DNA from: Membranipora membranacea
Taxonomy: Eukaryota; Bryozoa; Gymnolaemata; Cheilostomatida; Membraniporidae
Direction: 5' to 3'
Assembly (NCBI GenBank): GCA_914767715.1
Contig: OU612067.1
Span: forward strand, 25,828,162-25,892,161
Length of the DNA: 64,000 nucleotides
Shown here piece by piece: positions 1-12,300 of the stretch (within the stretch, counting starts at the first letter, position 1; every line of letters begins with the position of its first letter). The translations under genes were made by a program, and so were the position numbers. The notes beneath the pieces were generated by a model. That model was not told where the DNA came from, did no database searches, and worked only from the letters and a program-made list of their open reading frames with translations.

Positions 1-1222
1 GGAGTATTACCAGGCAAAGCTGATAAAGTCGTTCCATGAGATGGATCACAGTGGCATGGACAGGACGGAATCAAGGCTCAGATTATATTATTACTGGCAT
101 GGCCTGCAGGCTGATGTCAGATTATTCGTGCAATCATGCACAAGTTGCCAAAGGAGTAAAGTGACTAGAAATCATGTCAACCATCGGAATCTAGTAGTAG
201 GGACCATTATGGATCAGGTGAGCCTTGATTTCATTGGTCCCCTACAACGGACAACGAATGATAACACATACATATTAATGGCCGTAGAGCACTTTTCTCG
301 TTGGGCAGAGGCATATCCTCTTGCCCAACCTGATGCCGAGTCCTGTGCTAAAAGTTTATACAAGGGCCTGTTTGCCAATTTTGGCTATAGTCGAGTGCTG
401 CATTCTGACCGTGGCAGCGCCTTCATCTCTGAGCTGATGAAAGAGCTGAGCAATCTGGGCCAGGGTAAACAAACATTCTCGGCAAGGTATCATCCAATGG
501 GTAACTCCTATGCAGATCGAGTGATTGGGACGGTTACATCGCAGTTACGTACCTGTGTTGAGCATACCCAACTAGAGTGGGATGATCTCCTAGATACGGT
601 AATGTCCGCCTACAGAGCCACTCCTCACTCTGCTACGGGGTTCTCCCCAAACATGGTTATGTTAGGCAGAGAGGTGAGACTTTCAGCTGTGCTCTGTCCT
701 CCAGGTGACAATATACCTGTAACAGGTTACGTACGGAAGCTAAATGAAAAGATAAAGTATGTTTACAGCAAGTGTCTGGGGGCCCCAAACGTACAAATTG
801 AGGGTTATGACCACTTGATACACACCCCTCTAAAGGTCGGTGATCAAGCGCTGGTCAAAAAGATAACTCCCTCCAAGTTGGAAACAAAATTTAGTGGACC
901 TCACTCTATCATTAAAGTACTAGATTTTGACACCTATGTACTATCAGAGAAGGGAAAGGAGGTGATAGAGCATCACAGCAGATTGAAATTATATAGTCCT
1001 AACCCGACTGAAGTTGAACCTGACCTGGGTGACTTCATGTCTCAGCATGGGATGGACCAATCAGATGATGATCTTATCCTAGATCCAGATGATTTGGGTG
1101 ATGACTTCATGACTACAACTACAACCCAAGATAGATATAACTACTATGACAATATGGTGTCCCCAAGCCAAGGCCTATCATACAGCCTGATGGGTCAGAC
1201 GATAGCATTCCTCCTAACTTAG
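1..1222 (+). pseudogene. Ty3/gypsy pol 3' fragment (integrase), cut by window edge
   Basis: Integrase of an LTR retrotransposon. The reading frame is open from the window edge to a stop at 1220-1222. It holds the zinc-binding region (CTSCQRSK), then the catalytic core with LDFIGPL and HSDRGSAF, and a C-terminal region with many acidic residues. It aligns almost residue for residue with the integrase of the complete element at 37807-40506 (position 1 matches 39285). One difference matters: the catalytic glutamate of the DDE triad, present as YAERVIG in the other copy, is aspartate here (codon 515-517), so this copy is probably inactive. Gag, protease and RT lie outside the window if they exist. 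It is part of the large direct duplication. Confidence 0.9.
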
Positions 1223-2101
1223 GTCAAAACAACACTTCTCAATCACACAATAATAGTCACCCTGATGGGCCTGCTGTAAGTGTTGGTAGAAGGAGGGAGT
1301 TCATTGGAGAGAAAGGAGGCTGCCTTCAATCAAGGTATCAAGATTATTTATTTAATGGACTACTAGACTGAGTTGAACCTATCTATGTATATTATTTTAC
1401 ATTCATGGCTATTTATCCTTATAGTATTAGGCTACGACTATCTATTTCTCTGTCAGTCATTCAAATGTGTTGCTGAACACATGACACATAGAAAATATTA
1501 CTCACCTTAGTTATTATCAATTCCCACCAGACCAGCGACTCACAGGATTCACTTCAGCATGTAAAGAGCCACAGTAATGGAATTGGTAGTTTATGATAGC
1601 CAAAGTTCTTATCTGCTCGGCAGTAAAATAAAATAAATGATGTGTTTCACATAAATAATTTTATATTGAGGCAACTGAGGTAGTTTTGAGGCTATAGATA
1701 ATATAGCGAGCCCAGTATCACTCATTATTGAGGGGACAACTCAATATATTCAATATAAAGCTGTCTGCTAATATAATGGATGTATCATGCCTACTAATTT
1801 TGAATATTCTAAATATAGAATATTCAAACAGGGTAATTCTGATGTGAAAAGGGTTATCTACCCTGATTTAAACTTGAACATACGATACCAATATCATGTA
1901 GACGGCTTCAACTTATATATATTTATCGCAGAATCAATCTCACAGACATCATAAATATATATTCTATACACATTTAATCCTGGCAATTTTCAATATGGAA
2001 CTCAATATTAAGACGGCTGCATCGTCTTACAGTATTATCACAGACAGTCTATCGCATTTCCAATATTATTCTCACCAAGTGCGTTTCAGTGTCAAGGCTG
2101 A

Positions 2102-2625
2102 ATATTATAGTCAATTTCTCGGCCTATTGGCTAAGATCAAAGTGTCATGGCTGATTAGTGCCTGTTTCAGTTTCTGGCAGCTTGCTGCACACTTACGATT
2201 AGGAGGTCCACCATGGCCTCACCTCTAGGATGCATTCTAGTTTACTAGGATGTATCACACTCTCAGTACGAGGACTCCGGGCAACTTGCGTCCCTCTTTA
2301 GGGGCAGCCCACCCTCTGTTTTGTCATAAACAGGGGAATATTATAGTCAATTTTTATCACCCTCCCAGGGGTAATTTCTTCTCTTCTCGGCTTATTGGCT
2401 AAGATCGAAGTGTCATGGCCAATGGCTGATTAGTGCCTGTTTCAGTTTCTGGCAGCTTGCTGCACACTTACGATTAGGAGGTCCACCATGGCCTCGCCTC
2501 TAGGATGCATTCTAGTTTACTAGGATGTATCACACTCTCAGTACGAGGACTCCGGGCAACTTGCGTCCCTCTTTAGGGGCAGCCCACCCTCTGTTTTGTC
2601 ATAAACAGTGGAATATTATAGTCAA
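2102..2625 (+). repeat. Two-unit tandem duplication inside the left LTR
   Basis: A unit of about 276 bp occurs twice (for example CTGATTAGTGCCTG at about 2151 and 2427), bounded by GAATATTATAGTCAAT at both ends. The other two LTRs go straight from that boundary into CACCTCATATAGC, so this block is an insertion or expansion peculiar to this copy. No coding potential recognised. Confidence 0.7.
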
Positions 2626-2777
2626 TACACCTCATATAGCTAAGGCTACACAGTTAAGGTTCCGGGTGTGTCTCGCTTAATCTGCTCAGAGGGCAAGGTC
2701 AGGGTACATCCCGCTTCGCAACGTATACTATCAGATGTAAATGCACCCGCTACAAGCTCCGCTTGTAAGCTTCCCTA

Positions 2778-2956
2778 GACACCAGCTCTGCTGGGTTGGC
2801 TTCGCCACCAGTACGACCCTCAGTACACAGCTCTGTTAGGTTGGCTTTGCCACCAGTACGACCCTCAGTAAACAGCTCTGCTAGGTTGGCTTTGCCACCA
2901 GTACAACCCTCAGTAAACAGCTCTGCTAGGTTGGCTTGGCCACCAGCACGACCCTC
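2778..2956 (+). repeat. 43-bp minisatellite in LTR
   Basis: Four imperfect units built on ACAGCTCTGCTAGGTTGGC followed by CACCAGTACGACCCTCAGTA. The same array is seen in the other LTRs at about 34441-34590 and 41570-41745, with different unit numbers. Confidence 0.8.
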
Positions 2957-3115
2957 TCTAGGCTGAAGTTATCTATCCAGGAGTTCTCTACCCAGGAGTT
3001 ATCCTCTCTCGGCTCATTCATGGTGATTGTTTCGCTAGATACAGTTAGCCTGAAAACCAAACCTTAGCAAGGTAACGGCCAGGTGTTCCACCCTTTTGAT
3101 ATTTCCCGTACCACA

Positions 3116-3175
3116 ACAGCAATTTTCTGAGCTAGTCGATTCGACCAGCTTTAAGAAGTTATGAGCCATTGTGGT
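3116..3175 (+). repeat. 60-bp flank repeat X (copy 1)
   Basis: The 60 bp immediately after the left LTR (beginning ACAGCAATTTTCTGAGCTAG) recur right after the 3' LTR at 41909-41968 and, unexpectedly, right before the 5' LTR at 33770-33829. Far too long for a target-site duplication. Confidence 0.75.
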
Positions 3176-3229
3176 ATATTCAGTAACGTGAAAGTTGAAC
3201 AATGACAGAAAGATTGCAGATAAAATTAC

Positions 3230-3595
3230 TCACCACATGATTGGGTTAGGATGGTAGCACTTCCCATGTCTCATCCATGGAATCAGTTTCTTTTTAACTA
3301 AAACGTCTAGGTTTGAGGAATGATTTAGACCATATATGCTAGCTTTGTTGGCTCCATCTCCTGTAATACAGTCCTTTCTTTTTCTAGGAGTGTTTCCCTG
3401 TTTTACATCCAAACACTTGCACTGTAGGGGAATGTAGTCCTGCTGTTTTTCTAGATTTGGCTTGTTTGGATTTGTATTGTTTATCATAATAATATCACCT
3501 TGTTTTGATGAGTTTGAGCTTTCCCAGATTCTCAACCAGTGCTTGAAGGCAGGACCTAACTGTTCTGGAGTGCACCAACCAATCCGCGGATCCAT
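3230..3595 (-). CDS. Hypothetical conserved exon (unrecognised)
   Basis: Open frame of about 120 codons on the minus strand, Lys/Asn-rich with Cys and His scattered (QCKCLDVKQ, HGKCYHPNP). It ends ATC ATG TG followed directly by GTGAGT, a good donor, so it looks like an internal or first exon rather than a complete gene. The retrotransposon LTR begins about 115 bp downstream, so the next exon may have been cut off. It is kept open in the duplicate at 42023-42394, where a 21-bp (7-codon) in-frame difference occurs between short GCA repeats. I recognise no family; the start is not defined. It could be a fragment of a transposon gene. Confidence 0.35.
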   Translation of the reverse strand: MDPRIGWCTPEQLGPAFKHWLRIWESSNSSKQGDIIMINNTNPNKPNLEKQQDYIPLQCKCLDVKQGNTPRKRKDCITGDGANKASIYGLNHSSNLDVLVKKKLIPWMRHGKCYHPNPIMW

Positions 3596-4492
3596 AAACC
3601 AAAAGGTTTCGAAATTGTGGACAAAGTTTCACCAGCTGGGTGTGGTGGGTGGGTCTGTTCGTTTACAAGTGAGAATTGAATCTAACGAGATTTATGTGCA
3701 CGCATGCGTGAATTTATCAGGACTATACGGGGTACGACCAGTTGGCCCCAGCTAATAATTATAATAAATTTGCAGGAACTCGTTCTACATAATAATGTTT
3801 ATTCCAGGGCAAAATAATAGGAGTCGGTCAATGATAAGTGTGATGTACTATCAGAGGATTTTAATTGGCTGAGTCTTCAAGTAATTGCCAAGTACATAAA
3901 AGGTAACCTCGGTTTAAGCAGAACACACGTGCTTGAAAATGTGATTCGGAGAACTAAGTGAGGGTAACTCCTAGAAATATATACGAACCAAGTTACCAAA
4001 CTCAATATAATTTCTAGCAGGGAGGCCCCCACCATTCTCCCTGCCCCCACCCTCCCTGAGTCTTGCCATATTTTCTGATGATTTTTAAACAACAATTTTA
4101 TGAGAGAAAGAGGAGACGGTATGTGAAAGTATAACGCAGTGACAAAGATATATAGCAGGCTGCAGCTTGAATGCATGTTACTTCTTTTTACTAATTACTA
4201 TAACTGAATGAACATCTTGAAAGGATACTGGGGAGTATAAAATCCTGTGTGAAGACGTCAAATATGCTGAAAGGTGCCAATATTGAAGAGCGTAAGTATA
4301 AGTGATGGCAGAAGAATAATGTCACTATTTAGACTTCCATTATGGAATGGAAATAAGATGATGTTGTCATGCCAGCCAATGCACATGCACAATGCAGCTG
4401 CCTACTTGTTGTCTTTTGTTTTGCGAAAGGGGTTAAACATATGTTTTAGTGCATTGAAACGGAACCAGATGAAAATGTCACTGGAAGCTGTG

Positions 4493-4650
4493 AGCATACC
4501 TGACAAGTTAGCTGGGCGCTATATCTGGTGGTGCATCACCTTGCGGGTGGGATGGTCTGAGGGACACTGAAAGCCTCCCGCCGATGGCACAGGGCAGCAC
4601 CCAAGCCGCCAAAGCTCTTAGTGGTGGATAACTAAAATTTTCCCAATTCT
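4493..4650. repeat. GC-rich block identical in both duplicates
   Basis: A strikingly GC-rich stretch (CTGGGCGCTATATCTGGTGG ... GCCTCCCGCCGATGGCACAG) in otherwise AT-rich DNA. It looks unchanged, by eye, in the duplicate at about 43281-43440, while flanking DNA differs at several percent. It may be a SINE core or a structured RNA; no tRNA, 5S or snRNA signature was recognised. Confidence 0.35.
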
Positions 4651-4853
4651 AGCAAGTTAAACAACTTTCAAACTAAATGGAATTGGTAATAATAGGTTAT
4701 AATAGGTAGAAAACTAGACCTCATCTCAGTTGACTATGCAAACAAAATTTCGCTAAGCTCTTAGGCGCATAAGTGGGGTGGTTATATGGTTGTCTGGTAT
4801 CATATGGTAATCAGTTCAAATATCTGGTGATACCCTATCAAATAGGGCTGGAA

Positions 4854-4889
4854 GCAGGGAGGTTGGGACCAAGCTCCAAAACTCCCTGC
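4854..4889. repeat. Hairpin GCAGGGAG...CTCCCTGC (copy 1)
   Basis: Inverted repeat with arms GCAGGGAG and CTCCCTGC and an imperfect inner stem. The counterpart at 43640-43675 is a longer, nearly perfect 15-bp stem, and a related palindrome lies at 16989-17014, so this is a small dispersed palindrome family. Confidence 0.6.
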
Positions 4890-5928
4890 TCGAAGTGAGG
4901 ATCTGAGATTGCAGCATGTAGTTATCTACACATATCAAATGAAAGGATAACTCCAAAAATTATTAAAACCTCATAACCATAAGAATCCTTGTAGAAACCT
5001 GTATTTGACAGAGGTAAATCAAGTTTGTTCCCTCTGCGGTGGTGAAGTGATAATTGCAAAATTCATGTATCGAGGCGCTCTACCACAACACACTTATGTG
5101 GCTTTAAATATTCCTCCAGATCAGCAGAAGCACATGTTCTAGGATGGAGGCGCTTCTAGCATTTCAACATTTCTGTCTTTGGATCATGTTTTGGCAGTTT
5201 TGACATTGAAATTTCAAGGATGTTGCACTTAAGAACTGTGAGTGCCGTGCCAATAACTTATTACGTAAATGTAGCTTATTAAGGTCAGAAGGATAATTTT
5301 GTACATAAATTTGATTTCTGATTGGATATTTCAGCTGGCGTAGTATTAAGAAATAGTCTCAAATTCTGCGTGCATACCCTATTACCATTACCTTACCTAA
5401 GAGAAGCTATGTCAATGTTATGCTTATCCTAATATATTTTATTTGTTGTGGATAGAAATGACCAAAGTAATATCACATGATATGTAGTAGAAAGTAAAAC
5501 GATCAGATAGAAATAATTCTCAAACTTGGTCAATCTAATAAAAATGGATTCGATCCTGCTGATTGCTGGTCTGGTATGTTTGTGAGATATAAAGTATATA
5601 CATCATTACAGGGAACATCGTACAGTGATAGAGCCCCCATAAACATTTTCAGAAGTATGGTCAACAAGAGCAAGTGTAAAAAAAATGGTTTGCAGCATAT
5701 CGGCTAAGTAATTGATGGCGCCATAACATATATGAGCGGAGCAGTTATGCAGTGTAGCAATTATCAAAAAGTAAAAAACTACCTTTGAACAAAGCAACAA
5801 AAACATGGAGCTAAATGTCCAACTTATTACAGAGCACTCATAATAGAAGGATGTCACTGACAAAAATTGTGATTCAGTTTACAGTATGAATCACATTCAC
5901 TCTGAGTTGGCGAGTTTACTATACACAA

Positions 5929-6306
5929 TCACTTTGTTCTATAACCAAGCTTCTGAAGAAGACTTTCCTTAGTAGACTTATTGTTACACTTTGTAGTGTT
6001 TCGTTTGTCTACTGCTGGACGGAGTATGAGCATCTTCTGCAGAGTGCTTCGTTCTTCTGGGTCCTGGCTGTAACCTTTCTTCTTCATACACCTGATTGCA
6101 TTCGTTGTCATGTCACGCATTGATGTTTTGCCATCAGCTTGCTTAATCTGATCAGCAATAGCACCAAGGAATGCTCCTCTTTCTGACATTCCTCCAACTA
6201 CTGTTGAAATCAATAACAGAGTGTGCGCCCTGTCCAGTACTATGCTATTTCGCTGGCTTGTGGAGAGACCAGAATATACGGGTTGACAAGCCTGAATTAT
6301 GACCAC
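5929..6306 (-). CDS. Gene A last exon: caspase catalytic Cys and p10
   Basis: The exon starts right after an acceptor (TTTTACAG) at 6307 with codons reading VVIIQACQ, matching the caspase active-site segment IIQAC; the Cys codon is 6288-6286. The GTG here is an internal Val, not a start. A short linker ending SIVLDRAH leads into a p10-like part with LLLISTVVGGMSERGAF and a long helix (FLGAIADQIKQ), ending in a basic tail at a TGA stop at 5931-5929. Unlike most caspases there is no long interdomain linker, so it may act as a single chain. The usual QACRG is QACQP here. Arg in MSERG may correspond to the substrate-pocket Arg of caspases. Confidence 0.82.
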   Translation of the reverse strand: MVIIQACQPVYSGLSTSQRNSIVLDRAHTLLLISTVVGGMSERGAFLGAIADQIKQADGKTSMRDMTTNAIRCMKKKGYSQDPEERSTLQKMLILRPAVDKRNTTKCNNKSTKESLLQKLGYRTK

Positions 6307-9300
6307 CTGTAAAATTCAATCATAGATATGTGTTGAATTTGTTAAGTCTTCAGACTCAGACATCGTAGAGGTAAGTTCTAAGTCGAAGTGATAACTAAAA
6401 GTCTCAAACACAGGGGAGGACGATTAACGGATAGTAACATTGTAACTAATTTGTACTTTGATCCACACAGCGGATATCCTGGTGCTATCTCCACAATATC
6501 CAGTTATGATCCAATTTATGTAAATACATTCTAAGATAAACCTCACATTAACCTACCAATGGGATGTTTGCAGGTAGCCTCGCCTTCAGCAGATCTAGAA
6601 TATTCGATATCGGCATTTTAGAGTCATTGGCACCTGCTAGATTTCCAGCTTCTCCGTGTGACATCAGCGAGACAACAAGTAGTGAGAGGCCTTCAGATAG
6701 CAGCTTACAGAGCTCACTATCGATGATGGGAGGTAGCGTCTTCGCATCAGTCCATTCGAATAAGCTGGTCGTGATCCCAACATGCGTTAAGCTGTCTCCG
6801 ATGGCGTTAGCCTCCTCAGTAGCACCCTCTCTCTGATCTGTACTATACAGCACTAATCCAAACGACTTGACATGAGTCTGCATGATTGGTATGATGTACT
6901 GATCACTTCTATCAAAGAGCAGACTGATATCTTCTGTGTTTAGTGGGTGTTTCTCTACAAGCTCCTTCAGTGTCTTCGCCTCACCTGATCAAAATCACAT
7001 CATTCAAATGATAGTTTTAACCAGTTATATACTTCGTATAGCTCATCTGGGCATGGCCACAGTATAATAAGCGTATAATTCTCAGTTTTTTATTTTTTTA
7101 TCAAAATTGAAGACTGGAAAAGATATAAATAGCAGGGTACGATCAACATTGCTGCCCTTAATGCTGTAAATATTTTATGCATATTTTAAACTTACTTGAT
7201 AAGTTGATGTTTGAAACATACTGCTTGAGCACATCCTGTCCCTTTTCAACAACGACTGAACCTGAAGTGGAGATAATTGGGTGTTTAAAGCTGCTGATAG
7301 AGAGACCAAATATTCATTGATTCATTGTGTAGAGTGAGCAAAGCTTAGATGCGTGTTAACACATCGATTCTAAAGTGGAACACCGGAGCCACTCCCATAA
7401 ACCTCACATGTTCTCTATTCCATTCTAGTTCTTGTTCTGAAAATCGGCCCAGGGAGTGTGAAAATGAAGACCAATTACATTTTAGTGCAAAAATATAGAT
7501 CTTTTAGCACTCATGTCGGAATAAATCAGCAAATTTCGATACTCTTCAGGTATATTTGATTCATGAATATCTACTCACATGGATACCTCAGCGGTGTTGG
7601 GATATCAGCATCCTGTGCACAGCTGAAAACCTCATCCCCACTGTAGATGTTACGAGCTGGTTCATTGGCTGCTAGAGTTTCTGTTTGGGACCAGGAGGGA
7701 TCCACTTCTGTATGAGGAGACGGGTTGCTTGTAAGTAAGCAATGTGAACAATAGAAAACAGTCTCATAACGGACTCCTTTCCAAACAGATTTCAGCTCAG
7801 CAATCAGCTGTTGAAGAGAAGCCAGTTGTTTTGTCCAAGCCTCAGTGACGTTTTTAGGAAGAGCGAGAGTCAGTAGTGTGACACGGTTGTCAGAAGCATT
7901 GTGCAGCAGGTATTTCTGTATTCTGTTGCTTTGGGATACAACAGCACCATTAGTACCAACAGCAGGAGAAGAGAATAGCTCGGAATTTTTATCCAGATAT
8001 GCCGCTGTGATTAGTGAGAACACGTAGCCTGGAACTTTAAGACCACGCAGGTATAGATCTACTTTAAGAGGTATACGGTTAGTAAAATCCCCTGGCGCTT
8101 TGATCTCTCTAGAGGCAAAGTATGGTATGATGTATTTCTGATCACATGGTCTAGCATCTGGCCCACATAGATGGACTAGGTGAAATGATCTCAGAATTTC
8201 CACTGCAGCATCAGCTGGTAGTTGTGATTCTTTCTCCAACATATTTATGAGTAAAGCTGCTTCCATGACCCCAGACCTATTGTAAGTCGTTATCATATCC
8301 TGATATTTATATTCTCCTATTGACTTGCCGTCATGTTCAAAAGGGATAAAGTTATCCAAACGGGTCGACCAGTCTTTATCATGGGTGTGGCTATAGAGGA
8401 TTTCTATCAGGCCAGTTATGATCTGGTGGCGGTGGAAGACATAACAGGAGAGCTTAGGATTGTTTTTGAACCACATCAGTCGTCCGATTTCATGTAGATA
8501 TTCCAGGGTCACGTGATCAGGGTCATTGGGGAACTTGATATCAATCTCTGAAAGTTTGATAAACGGCTTGGTTGTTTCTGACTCGATATCAACAAGCATA
8601 ACATACCAGCTGCCAGGTATTTCAGTATTCAATACGGCGCCTACAGCTACCAGCATTTCTTTGAGTGAGTCAATATCAGGTTTAGATGATTTGGTCGAGA
8701 AACCTGAAATCATATTAACCCTTATCAGAAGCTCTGAAATGTCAGTGAAGCTTTTCATGATGAAAATTGGACTCAGGGATGATGCCACATGTGTTTCGGA
8801 CTTGATTATTTTGTGGCGTAATTTCTCGGTTGTGTCAATAAGCTGCTGTTTCCTCAGATTGTAGCACTCATCAGATATCTTATCACAGTGAGTCAGAACT
8901 ACTACTGGTCGACAGAGAGTAGGACAAGCTATGTACATGTGGGACAGCCAGTCGAGGCAAACATCCTGACATGCAGCTTCCTCTCCCTGCTGTACTACTA
9001 ATCTGTCAAACTCTGCAATGTCTATCACAAGGAGTGGAACACTTTGCGACTTAAATGACAGTTGGTAGGCAAAGTTATAGATTTTATGCCCTCCAAAGTC
9101 AACAAAGACCAGCTTAGTGTTTTGGTCGACAGCTGCCTCACAGACTTTGAATACTTTGGTAGCCTCATCTAACATCCCTCCAGTAGATAGTCGTGATGTG
9201 AGTACTCTTTTGTTCTGCTGAACACTCTTCACTAGACTTGTTTTCCCTGCTTCACTCTTTCCGATAACAGTCACAGGTATGAATCGCAGATTACTACCTT

Positions 9301-12300
9301 TTTCCAATTTTAGGTCTGAATAGTATTTTCTCACAGCAGTCACACCCAGTTTGCAGACAGCATATGGAGGAGATGTTAGTGCAGTACAGCCAACACAGTG
9401 AAAAGTTGTGAGTGTTTTGATGCTGAACAGGCTCTCAGGTAGTGTGATGAGTGATGAGTTATTACGGATAGCCAGTGTACGAAGGTTACTCAGCTCTCCT
9501 ACGCTGCAAAAATAAATTATGTTTTTTACTTAACGAGGAAAATCTACGATCTTCACTGTGTATGTATTTTTTACTTGCTGAACGAAAATCTCCATTTGCA
9601 TTTGCATCATTAAAACTCTTTTGCTTTTTTGTTCTTTACTTGTCGGATAACCATGTTTTGGTTATGGTAGGTAGTAATGAGTCAGAAAATATACTTAAGA
9701 CTGTCCGCTATATCTTTAGTCCTTAATTTAGCATATTGCCGAATCCTGGTGTCAAGTAGTGATGGGCGAGTTCGAGTTCAAAACTCGTTGGGGTGAGTTT
9801 GTGTGGGCGAGTTTGTGTGGATTCGATTTCGAGTTCAGGCCATTGGGCGAAAACATAGAGTTATTATATACTCTAGAGTGAACAATGTGTACAAAAAGAG
9901 CATCAGTTTTTGTCCTAATTAATGATTGCGAAATCCATGACACAACGCAATCTGGTTGTGCATGGCTAGTGCCTGCATCATATAACTTATCATTGAGAAT
10001 ATACGTAACGTGCATGGAAATTTAGATTTTTAGAACGCTTATAGCTATTTCTTTCGGAAATTTTTTTGTGTTACACTATGTGGATCACTTGCAGGTATTT
10101 TCACTCGCTGCCAGTGGAATATGTTTCAATGTTTTCCCATTGAAATAAGCCAAAATCTCAACCGCAAACACATCATTGTGATGAAATAGAAATTACCTGA
10201 CTTAGCTCATTTGATATTTGATTAAAAGAGGTACAAGTAGACTGTGTAGAGTGATCGGAGGTGTAAAAATAGTGTATATGATGTTGATGTTTACATTTAC
10301 AAATAAACAACCATCAAATAAAATTACATCACACCCATCTCCTCATCGGTGAGAGAGCGAAATTATATCGGCTTTCTCAGCACTTATATAACCATATTAA
10401 TATCTGTCTTGTTGGTAGAATTTTCTAAAAGTTGGTAGATCGCAGAGATTCGGACCAATGATAAGGCATCATTGGTTAAATGATTTTAATTCACATTGTA
10501 TACTAATATATGTACCTAAAGATGAAATATTATTAAAGCCTCTAATTACGCCCTCTGTACTCTTCTCAACTGAAGATTGGTGTTGCAAAGACGAAATATT
10601 ATGGTGTTCTCTCCATAATTTGTTGCAACTGATAACTGACTGCCATTTTCATATAATCAATCTTGACAGGTATGTATCTTGAGTTGTCCATTCGACGTTT
10701 TCTTGATATTCAGCGACTCAGCAGAAGAGTTTATGCATTTTTTGATGTGTTGGCTTGAATAGTTTCGGCAATAAAAAATCGAGTGGCCACCCCGGAGAGG
10801 GAATTAAGAGCTTTAAACGGCATAGCCAAACAAAAACGCGAGATCTTTGGGCAGAAAATTTTTGAACCACGGGTTACTTGCACGCCTTGTATAATTGGAA
10901 GTCATAATACTGGACAGATAAAATGAACTCACTGAGTGTAAAACATTTTAGTAAGAGATACAGGACACAGTTAAACTGGCAGGCAAGTGGCAGGGGCAAA
11001 AACCGGCTAACCTGGTATTGTGATTTTATCGCTATGATGTGTTGGCGGTTGAGATTTTGGTGTTTTAAGGGGATAACACAAATCTTTTTATCCCCTTACT
11101 GCTAAGAAACCAATTGCAAGTGGTCTTATAGTGTGACATGAAAAGTTTACAAATATATTGCTAAAAATGCTCTAAAAGCGATAAAGGCAAGCAGCAAGCT
11201 TTTTCACCTCCAATTGTTTTTCCACAGGCTACTTGTACCACATGTTATCACAAATCAATAGTATCAATCAGTAGCTGGAACTGAACAGTTAAAAAAAACC
11301 GACTGAGTGTGCAACAGACAGGACACAGTGGCAAGTGGCAGAAACGAGCTAGTCCTGTCATTGCGATTTAGCTCATGTGTTTGCGGTTGATAGTTGACTT
11401 ATTTTAATGGGGAATAGGAAAATTTTTATTCTGACTGGAAGAGAGAACACCTGCAGGTGATGTAAATGGTGTTAAATGTGAAATTCTCTGATGAAAATGG
11501 CTATTAGTGCTCCATAAACTAAATTTGTTTGTCCAATTCTAATATTTTCAATGGTTAAGTCAATGATTTGTCCACTATCCTATAGAGATTTTGGCTTATT
11601 TTTATGGGAAAAAATAGAAAAATTTTCCTCTGGCTGCGAGTGAAAATTCATGCAAGTGATCCACATAATGTCACTTGAAAAAAATTCCGAAAAAATAGCT
11701 ATAAAAGCTCTAAAAACCTATTTCTCTATTCTATTCTCAATGATAAGTTATACGATACAGGCACTAGCCGGCACAACCAGATTGCGTTGTGTCATGGATT
11801 TCGCAATAATTAAGTAGGACGTTTTTAGCACTGCGTTGTCCACTCTAGAGTATATAATAACTCTATGGGCAAAAATGACTTGGCAATTAATATATTCAAG
11901 ACTAACTTCTAGTTATATAGAAATAGAGGGCATTGGATATCCTACATTCCATTTCTACATTTATTCAAATTTATATTGATCATCAGACTGAGAATAGCAG
12001 GTACATACTCACCACTCAGGTAGTTGTTTGAGGGCACAGAAGCTCACACTCAACTTTCTCAGTGATCTCAGCTCACACAGCCACTCAGGTAATGTGTGTA
12101 GAGCTCCATTATCTGATACATCTAATACCTCCAGCTGAGTCAGTGACCTGATACTGTAATATATACATGTATATATATCATAATACATCATGTGAGATGA
12201 GGAGCAGGATCCACCCCATTTCTTCTATCTCATTTTCGCACCAGCCCGTTAGATAGTAACGGCTGAACAACATTAGTAATTATTCTACAGACAGATAATT

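Larger units (their letters stand above)
1676..3115 (+). repeat. 3' LTR of the left gypsy copy (expanded)
   Basis: Starts TGAGGTAGTTTTGAGG and ends CCCGTACCACA, matching the two LTRs at 33830-34734 and 40976-41908 and having TG...CA ends. It is about 1440 bp, against 905 and 933 bp for the others, because it carries an extra block of about 510 bp (see 2102-2625) and one more copy of a 43-bp minisatellite. Confidence 0.85.

Noticed and set aside
3877-4570. Several 98-99-codon frames on both strands
   Set aside because: No homology, no splice signals, and not kept intact in the duplicate.
6564-6836. Plus-strand 90-codon frame opposite caspase p20
   Set aside because: Shadow of the p20 exon; no independent signals.
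8526-8864. 112-codon plus-strand frame opposite the Roc-COR exon
   Set aside because: Antisense shadow of a strongly supported coding exon; identical in the duplicate only because that exon is.
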